A program made the translations under genes and the position numbers. From Sphingomonadales bacterium (GTDB lineage: Bacteria; Pseudomonadota; Alphaproteobacteria; Sphingomonadales; Sphingomonadaceae), in the NCBI GenBank assembly GCA_016704425.1, contig JADJAC010000011.1, forward strand, positions 930,001-994,000: a stretch of DNA of 64,000 nucleotides. The letters are read 5' to 3'. The notes beneath the pieces were generated by a model. The model did not search any database and was not told the DNA's origin. It worked only from the letters and a program-made list of their open reading frames with translations. Shown piece after piece: positions 24,739-33,397 of the stretch. Position 1 is the stretch's first letter, and the number at the start of each line of letters is the position of its first letter.

Positions 24739-25271
24739 ATGCCTTCCCTCTTTGCGCGCGCGATACATTCGACGATGATGCGCTTGGCAGTTTCGGCATC
24801 GCCCCAGCCCTTGAGTTTCGCCCATTTTCCGGGCTCAAGGTCCTTGTAGTGCTGGAAGAAGTGTTCGATCTGCTGTGTCACGATCGGCGGCAGGTCATCA
24901 TGCCCGCCAATCTCCGAATAATAAGGGAATGTCGTATCAACAGGGACGGTGATCAGCTTTTCATCGCCACCCTTGTCATCTTCCATCAACAGGACGCCGA
25001 CCGGGCGCACCCGGATCACGGCGCCCGGCACGATTGGCGAACGAGCGATCACCAGAGCATCCAGCGGATCGCCATCCTCGCCTAGCGTATGCGGAACAAA
25101 GCCGTAGTTTGCAGGATAGCGCATCGACGTGTGGAGAATGCGATCCACGAAAAGTGCGCCTGAAGCCTTGTCGATCTCATATTTCACCGGTTCGCCGCCA
25201 ATCGGGACTTCGATGAGGACATTGATGCTGTCGGGCGGATTGTCGCCAGCGGGGATAAGGTCGATTCTCAT
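24735..25271 (-). CDS. ppa: Inorganic pyrophosphatase (family I)
   Basis: Soluble Mg2+-dependent pyrophosphatase, 178 residues, removing PPi from biosynthetic reactions. The signature DGDPLDALV holds the metal-binding Asp residues. Other blocks are VLIEVPIGGEPVKYEIDK, MRYPANYGFVPHT and VPVDTTFPYYSEI. ATG 25271 gives the standard opening MRIDLIPAG; an upstream in-frame Met adds six residues. The downstream hydrolase start overlaps its stop. It lies 82 bases after a 45-residue membrane-protein gene. Confidence 0.96.
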   Translation of the reverse strand: MRIDLIPAGDNPPDSINVLIEVPIGGEPVKYEIDKASGALFVDRILHTSMRYPANYGFVPHTLGEDGDPLDALVIARSPIVPGAVIRVRPVGVLLMEDDKGGDEKLITVPVDTTFPYYSEIGGHDDLPPIVTQQIEHFFQHYKDLEPGKWAKLKGWGDAETAKRIIVECIARAKREGI

Positions 25272-25353
25272 GCTCGGACCCCTAGCGGGCATTGCTGGAA
25301 AATTGCAGCGATTATTGTCACGGAAAAGGTCCAGGAATTCCGGCGCGCTGTTG

Positions 25354-25491
25354 TCAATCGTAGTACCAGCTCAAGCTCCGCCGACGCCGAGCGCGGCGCC
25401 GCGCTCGCAGAAGTAACGCGAATGTGGAAATCATCGCTATAACCGCACCAACGAATATTGCGGCCATGATGATCAATGCGTCCGCCGACAT
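25354..25491 (-). CDS. 45-residue single-helix membrane protein, previously easy to miss
   Basis: ATG at 25491, TGA at 25354-25356. The product has a short acidic start (MSADAL), one hydrophobic helix (IIMAAIFVGAVIAMISTFAL, about residues 7-27), then a strongly basic tail rich in Arg (LLRARRRARRRRS) ending SLSWYYD. AGGAA stands seven bases before the start. It lies between the KdpE-like regulator and ppa on the same strand. The layout recalls small regulatory subunits such as KdpF, but sequence identity to them cannot be claimed. Coding status is inferred from ribosome site and membrane pattern. Confidence 0.5.
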   Translation of the reverse strand: MSADALIIMAAIFVGAVIAMISTFALLLRARRRARRRRSLSWYYD

Positions 25492-25607
25492 GTCTCATTT
25501 CCTGAAGGCATTTTGAAAGGTCTATTTCGCCCAGCACAGTCCAACTGTAAAGGGTGGCAGTGCAACATGGGCGTGTCTGTTCCGTCCCAATTTGGTTAAA
25601 TTAAGCT

Positions 25608-26294
25608 TTATTCGCACAATCGGTACCCGACACCAGGTTCATTGCGGATATGTTTCGGACGGCTTGGCACTGGTTCCAGCTTGAGCCGGAGCGAGCGTGC
25701 AGTGACGCGCAAATATTCAATATCCTCGACATGGGCTGGCCCCCAAATGCTCTTCAGCAAATTGGCATGAGTGATAACACGGCCAATATGAGCGGCCAGT
25801 GCGGCGAGCAACGCATATTCCTTTGGCGTCAGGTGCACTTCATGCCCAGACTTGCGAACCATCCTTGCAGAAAGGTCGATTTCCACATCTGCGAAATGAA
25901 CAATCTCTGTTTCGGATAAATTTGATTGCCTCCGGCGTAGTGCAGACCGAAGGCGGGCGAGGAGTTCTTCAGTGTCGAAAGGCTTGGTCATGTAATCGAC
26001 CGCGCCTAGGTCTAGCGCGGCAACCTTTTCGCTTGTCGCGTCGCGTGCCGAGATGACGATTACGGCACAAGTTGAGCTTTTTGCCAGCAATGCCACCAGC
26101 TCCAGCCCGTCGCGATCTGCAAGACCAAGATCGACAAGCGCCGCCGCTGGATGACAAAGCTCATTCATGTGCAGAGCCTCACGAACCGTTTCCGCTTCGA
26201 TGGTTTCGTAGCCCGCCCGCCGAAGTGCTGCGCAAAGCAAGCGCCTGATCTGTGCTTCATCGTCTACGACAAGCACGCGAAGCGCGTCGTTCAT
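25608..26294 (-). CDS. KdpE-like OmpR-family response regulator
   Basis: Two-component response regulator, 228 residues. Receiver domain: acidic pair in VLVVDDEAQI, phospho-acceptor Asp55 in ALVDLGLADRDG, and Lys104 in YMTKPFD. OmpR/PhoB-type winged helix: EVHLTPKEYALLAALAAHIG and HIRNEPGVGYRL. Similarity is closest to KdpE. ATG 26294 overlaps the kinase stop (ATGA). No kdpFABC genes are in the window, but a Kup potassium transporter starts the same cluster. Its targets are unknown. Confidence 0.9.
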   Translation of the reverse strand: MNDALRVLVVDDEAQIRRLLCAALRRAGYETIEAETVREALHMNELCHPAAALVDLGLADRDGLELVALLAKSSTCAVIVISARDATSEKVAALDLGAVDYMTKPFDTEELLARLRSALRRRQSNLSETEIVHFADVEIDLSARMVRKSGHEVHLTPKEYALLAALAAHIGRVITHANLLKSIWGPAHVEDIEYLRVTARSLRLKLEPVPSRPKHIRNEPGVGYRLCE

Positions 26295-27808
26295 ATCCCT
26301 TCCTCATTCGATTCACCGATCAGGCACGCGGCAGGAAAGAAAAGTGCAAATTCTGCTCCATTACGATCTGTCCGGTTGCTGCAATGCACTCCGATCCCAA
26401 GCGCCTTGGCATAGCCTGCAACGATTGCCAGACCAAGTCCGGTTCCGGGAGCCGATGACGCGTTGGCGCCTCGATCAAATGGCAAAAACAGCTCACTTCC
26501 TGTGCTGCTGCCAAATCCTGGTCCGGCGTCCCGCACTGTCAGAGCAAGGCCGTCCGCTTGATGGCCGACGCCAATTTCAATGGCGCTGCATGCCGGTGAG
26601 AATTTGCAGGCATTGTCGATCAAGTTGACAAGGATGTGATGGAGCAAGCGCGCGTCAGAGCGCACTAGCGGTAGCGATTGCGGCATATCGAGAACGATCT
26701 CCCGATTTTCCGTCTGGCGCTTCATTGCGTCCAACGCAGAACCGATGGCATCTGTAATGTCCACCGCCTCGAGCTGGAGAGAAAAGGCCCCGGCCCGAAT
26801 ACGCGCCAGATCCACCAGATTGGCGAAAAGCCATTCAAGCCGGTCAGTGCCTTCGTTCGCGGCTTGCAGCGCCGCCGAATTTCCGGGATCGTCCTTGAGC
26901 GCCGCCAATCCAGACTTTATGGCTGTCAAAGGCGTTCGCATGTCATGTCCGAAAGACGCAAGCAGTGCTTCACGCATCGCATCCTGCTGCGCGCGTGCCT
27001 CCAAAGATCGGCGAGCGTCGGCGACGCAAAGCCTGTCGATGGCCTCGCTGCAGCGATCGGCCATGGACTGGACAAACGGCAGGCGGGAGAGTGCTACCGG
27101 ATCCAGTGTATCGCCGCGCCAGAACCGGACAAGCAGTGCCCGTTCGTCGTCAATCCTTGAAGTGAGAAAAAGGCTGTCAGCACTCCCCATTATCGCCGCT
27201 CCTCGACCAGCTGCATCGCCATGAGCCAAGGCCCATCGCGCGGCAGCCAGGTCGATGGGGCTCGCGGCCGCCAGGCCAGGCAGAGCATCATCCGCTTCGT
27301 TCACCGTAACGGCGCAATTCGCTTCTGATGAAAGGGCATCGACAAGGCTTTGGCGCATGGCGGCTTCGGTGGTCAGTTGGCCCAGTTTCGAAGTGAGCTT
27401 TGCGATTGCTTCGCTATCGGCGGCATTCTGGCGCGCAGCGCTCGCCTGCTCCTGCAACCGCGCCGCAAAATTGCTGACGGCGAATGCAACGGCAAAGAGG
27501 GCCGCCAGCGTCACAACATTGTCGGTATCCGAAATAAGCAGCGTGTAGCGGGGGGGCACGAGGAAAAAATTGAAGGCGAGCGTCGATAGCGCGGCTGTTA
27601 TAGAACCGCGCATCAGCCCATACCGTCCGGAAACGGCAATGACGGGCAGGATAAACAGGAAGGCGAGATTGGCGAGGCTTAATTGTCGGGAGAGCAAAAC
27701 GGCAACGAACGTCACGAGCGCGATGGCGCCCACACCCAAGAACAGCCATCGAACTGACCGGTACCACGCCAGCAATCGCGACTCGTCCAGCTTCATGTTG
27801 CCAATCAT
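26291..27808 (-). CDS. Sensor histidine kinase with DUF4118 membrane domain (KdpD-like, truncated)
   Basis: Membrane sensor kinase, 505 residues. Residues 20-115 form four helices of the DUF4118 domain found in the middle of KdpD (LANLAFLFILPVIAVSGRYG). A GAF-like middle follows, then HisKA with His288 in LLASFGHDMRTPLTAI, and a HATPase with NLIDNACKFSP, VRDAGPGF and GTGLGLAIV. The N-terminal KdpD and USP domains that sense K+ and ligands in the full protein are absent. It lies 34 bases after kup. A short KdpD serving Kup or an undiscovered regulon is plausible. Confidence 0.9.
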   Translation of the reverse strand: MIGNMKLDESRLLAWYRSVRWLFLGVGAIALVTFVAVLLSRQLSLANLAFLFILPVIAVSGRYGLMRGSITAALSTLAFNFFLVPPRYTLLISDTDNVVTLAALFAVAFAVSNFAARLQEQASAARQNAADSEAIAKLTSKLGQLTTEAAMRQSLVDALSSEANCAVTVNEADDALPGLAAASPIDLAAARWALAHGDAAGRGAAIMGSADSLFLTSRIDDERALLVRFWRGDTLDPVALSRLPFVQSMADRCSEAIDRLCVADARRSLEARAQQDAMREALLASFGHDMRTPLTAIKSGLAALKDDPGNSAALQAANEGTDRLEWLFANLVDLARIRAGAFSLQLEAVDITDAIGSALDAMKRQTENREIVLDMPQSLPLVRSDARLLHHILVNLIDNACKFSPACSAIEIGVGHQADGLALTVRDAGPGFGSSTGSELFLPFDRGANASSAPGTGLGLAIVAGYAKALGIGVHCSNRTDRNGAEFALFFPAACLIGESNEEGI

Positions 27809-27842
27809 CCCACCAATGATCGCTGCCGTCGATGAGGAAGGC

Positions 27843-29756
27843 TCAGACTTCCACCCGGGACCCCATTTCGATCACCCGGTTGATCGGGATATTGTAGTAG
27901 ACCGTTGGGTCTGAGGCATTCCTGTGCAGGAAGATAAAGATGAGGTCCTGCCAGAACGGCATGCCGACGTCATGGCTTGGCGAGAGCATGTTGCGTCCGA
28001 CGAAGAAGGACGTGCCGCCGCGATCCGACGGCACCTTTCCGGTTCTGTAGAGATCGCTTGGGACATCTGCGACTTCCATATAGCCATAGGTGATGTCCAC
28101 ACGACTGAAATTCTCATCAATGGGACTGACGGCGATCCGATCATTCTCGTCGACTCGCGGACGGGTGACCGTGCGCACGGTCAGGACAATGTTCCGACTA
28201 TGGAGTATCCGGTTGTGCTTGAGGTTGTGGAGGAGTGCGACGGGGGCAACATCAGGTTCTGATGTCAGGAAAACGGCTGTTCCCTCAACGCGCCGGGGCG
28301 GTCGTGCGGAAAGAGCCTTGGCAAGGTCCGTCATGGCTATACTGTCCCGATGGGCTTGGTTGGCGAGAAAGGCCTTTCCCTTCACCCAAATCTGAATCAG
28401 TGCCGCAATGATCGCTGCGATTACGAGTGGAACCCAGCCGCCTTCGACGACGCGCAGTATGTTCGCCCCGAAGAAGAAGAGGTCGAGCAAAAGGAAGGGT
28501 GCAATGAATGCCGCCGCATACCACAGCCGCCAGTTCCAAAGCTTCCAGAGCACCACGAAGGCAAGGCATGTTGTGGCGACCATCGTTCCCGTAACGGCAA
28601 TACCATAAGCGGCGGCCATGGACGTAGAGGTACGGAACTGGACAATCAGCACTGCGACACCAGCCAGAAGCAGCCAGTTAATCACGGGCACGTAGATCTG
28701 ACCGAAATGCTCCTCGCTGGTCTGCAGGATCTTGAGGCGCGGCAGAAGACCAAGCGAAATCGCTTGCTGGGTAAGGGAATAGGCCCCGGTGATCACTGCC
28801 TGGCTCGCAATGATCGTGGCCAGTGTTGCTATGATGACGACCCAAGGGCGAAAGTCTTCCTGGGCCATCAGGAAGAACCAGTCCGCATTGGCAAATGATT
28901 GGCCAGCGGCCTTGGCAGCTCTCAACTCTGCCAAAGCAAAAGCACCTTGTCCCAGATAGTTCAGGACAAGCGAAGGAAAGACGAGCAGGAACCAGCCGAG
29001 CCTGATTGGCAAACGGCCGAAATGCCCCATGTCCGCCGTCAGAGCTTCAGCTCCTGTAACCGTCAGAAACACTGCGCCAAGGACAAAGAGCCCCGTCACG
29101 CCGTGTTGGAGAAGGAAATTCACACCCAACGATGGATTGAAAGCCAGAAGTATCGCTGGTTCGTCGAACAGGTGAATAAGGCCAAGGCCGCCAATCGTGA
29201 CGAACCAGATTGCGCAGACCGGACCGAAGAGTCGTGAGACCTTCGCAGTGCCACGCGATTGAATTGCGAACAGCCCGACAAGAATGGCAAGTGCGATATT
29301 CATGATGCTGCGTTCGCTCAGTGCAGTGTCGAGACCCGGCAAGGTTCGTAGCCCTTCTACTGCCGAAAGAACGGAGAGTGCGGGTGTGATGATCGCGTCG
29401 CCATAGAAGAGCGCCGCACCTATGGCTCCAAGTGCAATGACGCTCCTCGATCCGCCGGTCGCCCGCTTTGCAAGCGCCATCAGGGACAAAACGCCGCCTT
29501 CGCCGTTGTTGTCAGCCCGCATAAGAAAGGCGACATATTTGACCGTCACCACAAGAATGAGGGCCCAGATCATCAGGCTGAGCACACCCTGGATTTCGGC
29601 TGCGCCAATACCGCCGGTCGCAGTCTGATTGAGAGCTTCTCGAAAAGCGTAGAGCGGGCTTGTTCCGATGTCTCCAAAGACGACGCCGATGGCGCCGATT
29701 GTCAGCGCGGACAATTGGGCTTTTTTCGCCTTTCCTGTGTCTTGTCGGTCAATCAT
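27843..29756 (-). CDS. kup: Kup-type potassium uptake protein
   Basis: K+/H+ symporter of the KUP/HAK family, 637 residues. Twelve membrane helices fill the first 430 residues, starting LTIGAIGVVFGDIGTSPLYA, the family signature, with ALFYGDAIITPALSVLSAVEG and the GxxxF-type helices later. The cytoplasmic C-terminal domain (VEGTAVFLTSEPDVAPVALL) is complete. ATG 29756 is chosen as first Met before the signature; another at 29774 adds six residues. It heads a minus-strand cluster with a KdpD/KdpE-like pair, hinting at potassium-responsive control. Confidence 0.95.
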   Translation of the reverse strand: MIDRQDTGKAKKAQLSALTIGAIGVVFGDIGTSPLYAFREALNQTATGGIGAAEIQGVLSLMIWALILVVTVKYVAFLMRADNNGEGGVLSLMALAKRATGGSRSVIALGAIGAALFYGDAIITPALSVLSAVEGLRTLPGLDTALSERSIMNIALAILVGLFAIQSRGTAKVSRLFGPVCAIWFVTIGGLGLIHLFDEPAILLAFNPSLGVNFLLQHGVTGLFVLGAVFLTVTGAEALTADMGHFGRLPIRLGWFLLVFPSLVLNYLGQGAFALAELRAAKAAGQSFANADWFFLMAQEDFRPWVVIIATLATIIASQAVITGAYSLTQQAISLGLLPRLKILQTSEEHFGQIYVPVINWLLLAGVAVLIVQFRTSTSMAAAYGIAVTGTMVATTCLAFVVLWKLWNWRLWYAAAFIAPFLLLDLFFFGANILRVVEGGWVPLVIAAIIAALIQIWVKGKAFLANQAHRDSIAMTDLAKALSARPPRRVEGTAVFLTSEPDVAPVALLHNLKHNRILHSRNIVLTVRTVTRPRVDENDRIAVSPIDENFSRVDITYGYMEVADVPSDLYRTGKVPSDRGGTSFFVGRNMLSPSHDVGMPFWQDLIFIFLHRNASDPTVYYNIPINRVIEMGSRVEV

Positions 29757-29876
29757 GGAGGTACCGCAATTCATTTCTGGTGGCGGCACCAGCCACATAT
29801 TGGCATAAGAATTCCATGTGAGATGTGGGGAGCTGGCGTAAGGAAAGCGTAAAACTGCTTGGGAAGTGGAGCCGTG

Positions 29877-30392
29877 ATGACAGTCGCCAAAATCGCCATC
29901 CGATCCGCCCGCATAGAGGACGCGACCGCCATTGCGGCCATTTATGCGCACCATGTGCTGAATGGTACGGCCAGCTTCGATACTGTGCCACGCACGGTGG
30001 CGGAAACTGCCGAACGGGTTGGCTGGATTACAGGGCAGGGGTGGCCATTCATTGTTGCGGAAGCGGATGGGGATGTGCTCGGCTATGCCTATGCCACTCA
30101 GTTTCGTGACCGTCCGGCCTATGCTGCAACGTGCGAGAATTCGATCTATCTCCATCCAGACTGGATCGGTAGAGGCGTCGGGCGGATGCTGCTCACCGAA
30201 CTGATCGACCGCGCGCGGGACTGCGGCTTCCGGCAGATGATTGCGGTTGTGGGCGGAGGCGAGCCGGCATCAGTCGGCCTCCACGAAAAACTGGGATTTG
30301 CACATGCCGGACGAATGAAATCCGTTGGCCGAAAGTTCGGACGCTGGCTCGATACGGTCTACATGCAATTGCCGTTGGGTGGCGTGTCGTGA
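29877..30392 (+). CDS. Phosphinothricin-type N-acetyltransferase
   Basis: GNAT acetyltransferase of 171 residues in the Pat/MnaT group, which acetylates methionine sulfone, methionine sulfoximine or phosphinothricin. Typical text: IRSARIEDATAIAAIYAHHV, NGTASFDTVPRT, the acetyl-CoA region IYLHPDWIGRGVGRMLL, and HEKLGFAHAGRMKSVGRKFG. ATG 29877 has GGAG seven bases upstream. It is divergent from kup, with 120 bases between starts. Its stop abuts the stop of the opposing metallopeptidase gene with no spacer. Confidence 0.9.
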   Translation: MTVAKIAIRSARIEDATAIAAIYAHHVLNGTASFDTVPRTVAETAERVGWITGQGWPFIVAEADGDVLGYAYATQFRDRPAYAATCENSIYLHPDWIGRGVGRMLLTELIDRARDCGFRQMIAVVGGGEPASVGLHEKLGFAHAGRMKSVGRKFGRWLDTVYMQLPLGGVS

Positions 30393-30851
30393 TCAAGCCA
30401 TCTTGAAGGGTAGGATCTTCCTGAAGGTCGCGAGTGGCGGTGCGCCTGCGACGGGTTCTCCCTGCCGGAGCAGGAAAGCGTGGCGGACGATCTCCGCCTG
30501 CTGCTCAATTCCGTATTTGTTTAGCGACCAGCCCGTCTTCAGTGCGTAGCTATAGCGACAAAACGGGTGACGCCTCAAAATCAGGTTCACACCCTGCTGA
30601 TGTTGCCAGACATGGGTCATTTCGTGGATGAACAGACCTTGGCGTTCAATCGGACTCTGGCAGAAATCGTCGCAATAGAGATCGCCTTTTGGACTTAGCC
30701 AGAGATTTCCATCCGGAGCCATGGCAATCTGACGGGGCTGGAACGGCCACCATTTGCGCGCGAAGACCTTGACCTTCGAATAGTCGATCGCATCGCCAAA
30801 TACGCTTCGGGCAAGCACCGTCTCCGCCGCTGTCAGGGAGCGGCTGCTCAT
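30393..30851 (-). CDS. Putative zinc metallopeptidase (HExxH), Vgr-related annotation
   Basis: A 152-residue protein with a gluzincin-like HEMTHVWQHQ motif: His76, Glu77 and His80 would bind zinc and polarise water. Cys60 and Cys64 lie close by (YCDDFCQSPIE). There is no signal peptide. Proteins like this in sphingomonads are usually called vgr-related from loose similarity. I see no type VI secretion genes here. ATG 30851 shares one base with the stop of the copper chaperone (TGATG), so the two are coupled. Function unknown. Confidence 0.7.
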   Translation of the reverse strand: MSSRSLTAAETVLARSVFGDAIDYSKVKVFARKWWPFQPRQIAMAPDGNLWLSPKGDLYCDDFCQSPIERQGLFIHEMTHVWQHQQGVNLILRRHPFCRYSYALKTGWSLNKYGIEQQAEIVRHAFLLRQGEPVAGAPPLATFRKILPFKMA

Positions 30852-31300
30852 CAGAGTGCTTTCGGCTCCTCATCGCCGGCGGCAACGACAGCAGCCTCAG
30901 TCTCAAGCTTCTGCCCGCTAGCCATTGTGAACGTCAGCGTCATCTTGCCACCCGGCAGCGCCTGTGGCGAGATGTCAAACAGCATCACATGCTTGCCACC
31001 GCTGGTAAAAGCGACCTCGCCCTTGGCAGGAACGGCAAGCCCCCCTTCGATTGCCGCCATTTTCATGACGCCGCCATCCATCGACATGTCATGCATTTCG
31101 GTCCGGATAGCCTGCGGGGAACCGACTTCCATCAGCCGATCTTCGACTGCGCCGCCGTGGATTGTGAAATAGGCAGCGCCTGGTCGGCCAGCAACGGCAG
31201 GCAAGCGAACCCAGGCACTGTCGACGCTGGCGGCCTTGGGTACTGCTTGCTGGCAGCCTGCAACTGCAAGCAACATTGGCATCAGGACAAAATGGCGCAT
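30851..31300 (-). CDS. PCu(A)C copper chaperone lipoprotein
   Basis: Periplasmic copper(I) chaperone of the PCu(A)C/DUF461 family, 149 residues, which in relatives feeds copper to the CuA site of cytochrome oxidase. It begins with a lipoprotein signal (LLAVAGCQQ, lipidated Cys16). Copper ligands follow the H(M)...M...HxM pattern: RTEMHDMSMDGGVMKM and GGKHVMLFD. AAGGAGGT lies six bases before ATG 31300. The downstream metallopeptidase is coupled to it. No oxidase genes are in the window. Confidence 0.92.
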   Translation of the reverse strand: MRHFVLMPMLLAVAGCQQAVPKAASVDSAWVRLPAVAGRPGAAYFTIHGGAVEDRLMEVGSPQAIRTEMHDMSMDGGVMKMAAIEGGLAVPAKGEVAFTSGGKHVMLFDISPQALPGGKMTLTFTMASGQKLETEAAVVAAGDEEPKAL

Positions 31301-31345
31301 TGGGTACCTCCTTGGAATTGAATCGCTCACTAATCGTCCCAAAAC

Positions 31346-31373
31346 CTTGCGACAAGCAAATCGACACCTATAT
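31346..31373 (+). promoter_or_regulatory. Heat-shock (sigma-32) promoter of dnaK
   Basis: CTTGCGA at 31346-31352, a 14-base spacer, then CCTATAT at 31367-31373. This closely fits the sigma-32 consensus CTTGAAA-N14-CCCATNT. It stands about 80 bases upstream of dnaK ATG 31452, the only gene it could serve. No CIRCE element is visible, so control is probably by RpoH alone. Confidence 0.65.
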
Positions 31374-31451
31374 CGCACTTCGAACCACGGGTCTTTCCGT
31401 GCCTTGCGGCGGAACCGGGCCTAGTCTGCTTGAATGGAATGAGGGATTGAA

Positions 31452-33347
31452 ATGGGAAAAGTGATCGGGATCGATCTGGGCACCACCAACAGCTGCGTTG
31501 CAGTCATGGAAGGCGGCAAGCCCAAGGTTATTGAAAATGCCGAGGGTGCGCGCACGACGCCGTCGATTGTGGCCTTTGCCAAGGATGGCGAGCGCCTGAT
31601 CGGCCAGCCAGCGAAGCGTCAGGCCGTCACCAATCCGGAAAATACGATTTTTGCGGTGAAGCGTCTGATTGGCCGCCGTTTTGACGATCCGATGACGAAG
31701 AAGGACATGGGCCTTGTTCCCTACACAATCGTCAAGGGTAAGACCGGCGATGCTTGGGTGAAGGCGGGCGGAGAGGATTATTCTCCCTCGCAGATTTCGG
31801 CCTTCACGCTTCAGAAGATGAAGGAAACGGCCGAGAGCTATCTTGGCGAGACGGTGACGCAGGCCGTAATCACCGTTCCGGCCTATTTCAACGATGCCCA
31901 GCGTCAGGCGACCAAGGATGCAGGACAGATTGCGGGCCTCGAAGTGCTGCGCATCATCAACGAGCCGACAGCCGCTGCGCTCGCTTATGGCCTTGAAAAG
32001 AACGACGGGAAGCTGATCGCGGTCTATGACCTTGGTGGCGGCACGTTCGACATTTCGGTTCTCGAAATTGGCGATGGCGTGTTTGAGGTGAAGTCGACCA
32101 ATGGCGACACGTTCCTCGGTGGTGAAGACTTTGACGCGACAATTGTCGAGTTCCTCGCGGCGGAATTCAAGAAGGCCGAGGGTATCGACCTGACACAAGA
32201 CAAGCTGGCTCTTCAGCGGCTCAAGGAAGCTGCGGAAAAGGCCAAGATCGAACTCTCTTCGGCGGCGACGACCGAAGTCAACCTGCCGTTCATCACGGCA
32301 GATGCCACCGGGCCCAAGCACCTCGTCAAGGCGATCACGCGCGCCGATCTTGAAAAGATGGTCGAAAGCCTGATCAAACGCACGCTTGATCCCTGCAAGA
32401 AGGCACTTGCAGATGCGGGCGTAAAGGCGGCGGACATTGCCGAAGTGGTGCTGGTCGGCGGCATGACCCGCATGCCGCGTGTCCGTGAAGTCGTGAAGGA
32501 GTTTTTCGGCAAGGAGCCGCACACGGGCGTTAACCCAGACGAAGTCGTGGCGATGGGCGCTGCCATTCAGGCGGGCGTTCTGCAGGGCGATGTCAAGGAT
32601 GTCCTCCTGCTCGACGTGACGCCGCTTTCACTTGGTATCGAGACACTTGGCGGCGTCTTCACCCGCATGATCGACCGGAACACGACAATCCCGACCAAGA
32701 AGAGCCAGGTTTACTCGACTGCTGACGACAATCAGCAAGCAGTGACGATCCGGGTCTTCCAGGGTGAACGCGAAATGGCTGCGGACAACAAGATCCTTGG
32801 CCAGTTTGACCTTGTCGGCATTCCGCCTGCGCCGCGTGGTGTGCCGCAGATCGAGGTTACCTTCGATATCGACGCGAACGGCATTGTCTCGGTTCATGCC
32901 AAGGACAAGGGCACCGGCAAGGAGCAGCAGATCAAGATCCAGGCTTCCGGCGGATTGTCGGATGCTGACATCGAGCAGATGGTCAAGGATGCTGAACAAT
33001 TTGCAGAAGAAGACAAGAAGCGTCGCGAGGCGGCTGAGGCCAAGAACAATGCCGAAAGTCTGATCCATACAACGGAGCGCCAGCTTTCCGAGCATGGCGA
33101 CAAGGTGGATGAGGCAACCAGGTCCGAGATCGAGGCAGCAATTGCCGAAGCGAAGACCGCGGTTGAAGGCGGCGATGTCGCAGTGATGACCGAGAAAGGT
33201 CAGGCTCTTGCCCAGGCAGCAATGAAGCTTGGTCAGGCAATTTATGAGAAGGAACAGGCAGCTGCTGCCTCACCCGAGGCCGAAGCGCCAAAGGAAGAGG
33301 ATGTGGTTGATGCCGAATTCTCCGAAGTCGACGAAAACAAGGGCTGA
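31452..33347 (+). CDS. dnaK: Molecular chaperone DnaK (Hsp70)
   Basis: Hsp70 chaperone, 631 residues. Actin-like ATPase domain: IGIDLGTTNSCVAVMEG, NEPTAAALAYGLE, YDLGGGTFDISVLEIGDGV (in part) and VVLVGGMTRMPRV. Linker DVLLLDVTPLSLGIE, beta-sandwich substrate domain, and C-terminal lid ending in EEDVVDAEFSEVDE, the GrpE/DnaJ-type tail. TGAGGG lies before ATG 31452. dnaJ follows after 50 bases that contain a very stable hairpin. Length and motifs are standard. Confidence 0.98.
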   Translation: MGKVIGIDLGTTNSCVAVMEGGKPKVIENAEGARTTPSIVAFAKDGERLIGQPAKRQAVTNPENTIFAVKRLIGRRFDDPMTKKDMGLVPYTIVKGKTGDAWVKAGGEDYSPSQISAFTLQKMKETAESYLGETVTQAVITVPAYFNDAQRQATKDAGQIAGLEVLRIINEPTAAALAYGLEKNDGKLIAVYDLGGGTFDISVLEIGDGVFEVKSTNGDTFLGGEDFDATIVEFLAAEFKKAEGIDLTQDKLALQRLKEAAEKAKIELSSAATTEVNLPFITADATGPKHLVKAITRADLEKMVESLIKRTLDPCKKALADAGVKAADIAEVVLVGGMTRMPRVREVVKEFFGKEPHTGVNPDEVVAMGAAIQAGVLQGDVKDVLLLDVTPLSLGIETLGGVFTRMIDRNTTIPTKKSQVYSTADDNQQAVTIRVFQGEREMAADNKILGQFDLVGIPPAPRGVPQIEVTFDIDANGIVSVHAKDKGTGKEQQIKIQASGGLSDADIEQMVKDAEQFAEEDKKRREAAEAKNNAESLIHTTERQLSEHGDKVDEATRSEIEAAIAEAKTAVEGGDVAVMTEKGQALAQAAMKLGQAIYEKEQAAAASPEAEAPKEEDVVDAEFSEVDENKG

Positions 33348-33354
33348 GGAATGG

Positions 33355-33377
33355 TCCCCGGGGGTAAACCCCGGGGA
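33355..33377 (+). repeat. Stable hairpin between dnaK and dnaJ
   Basis: TCCCCGGGG at 33355-33363 pairs with CCCCGGGGA at 33369-33377 across a GTAAA loop, a nine-base-pair, almost all-GC stem. No U-run follows. It may stop 3' exonucleases and keep dnaK message above dnaJ, or attenuate readthrough. Confidence 0.7.
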
Positions 33378-33397
33378 ACGTCTGTCCGGGGGGGTCG

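Noticed and set aside
31368..32522. 384-residue minus-strand frame opposite dnaK
   Set aside because: Antisense to a highly conserved gene and covers its heat-shock promoter; composition is that of a mirrored reading frame.
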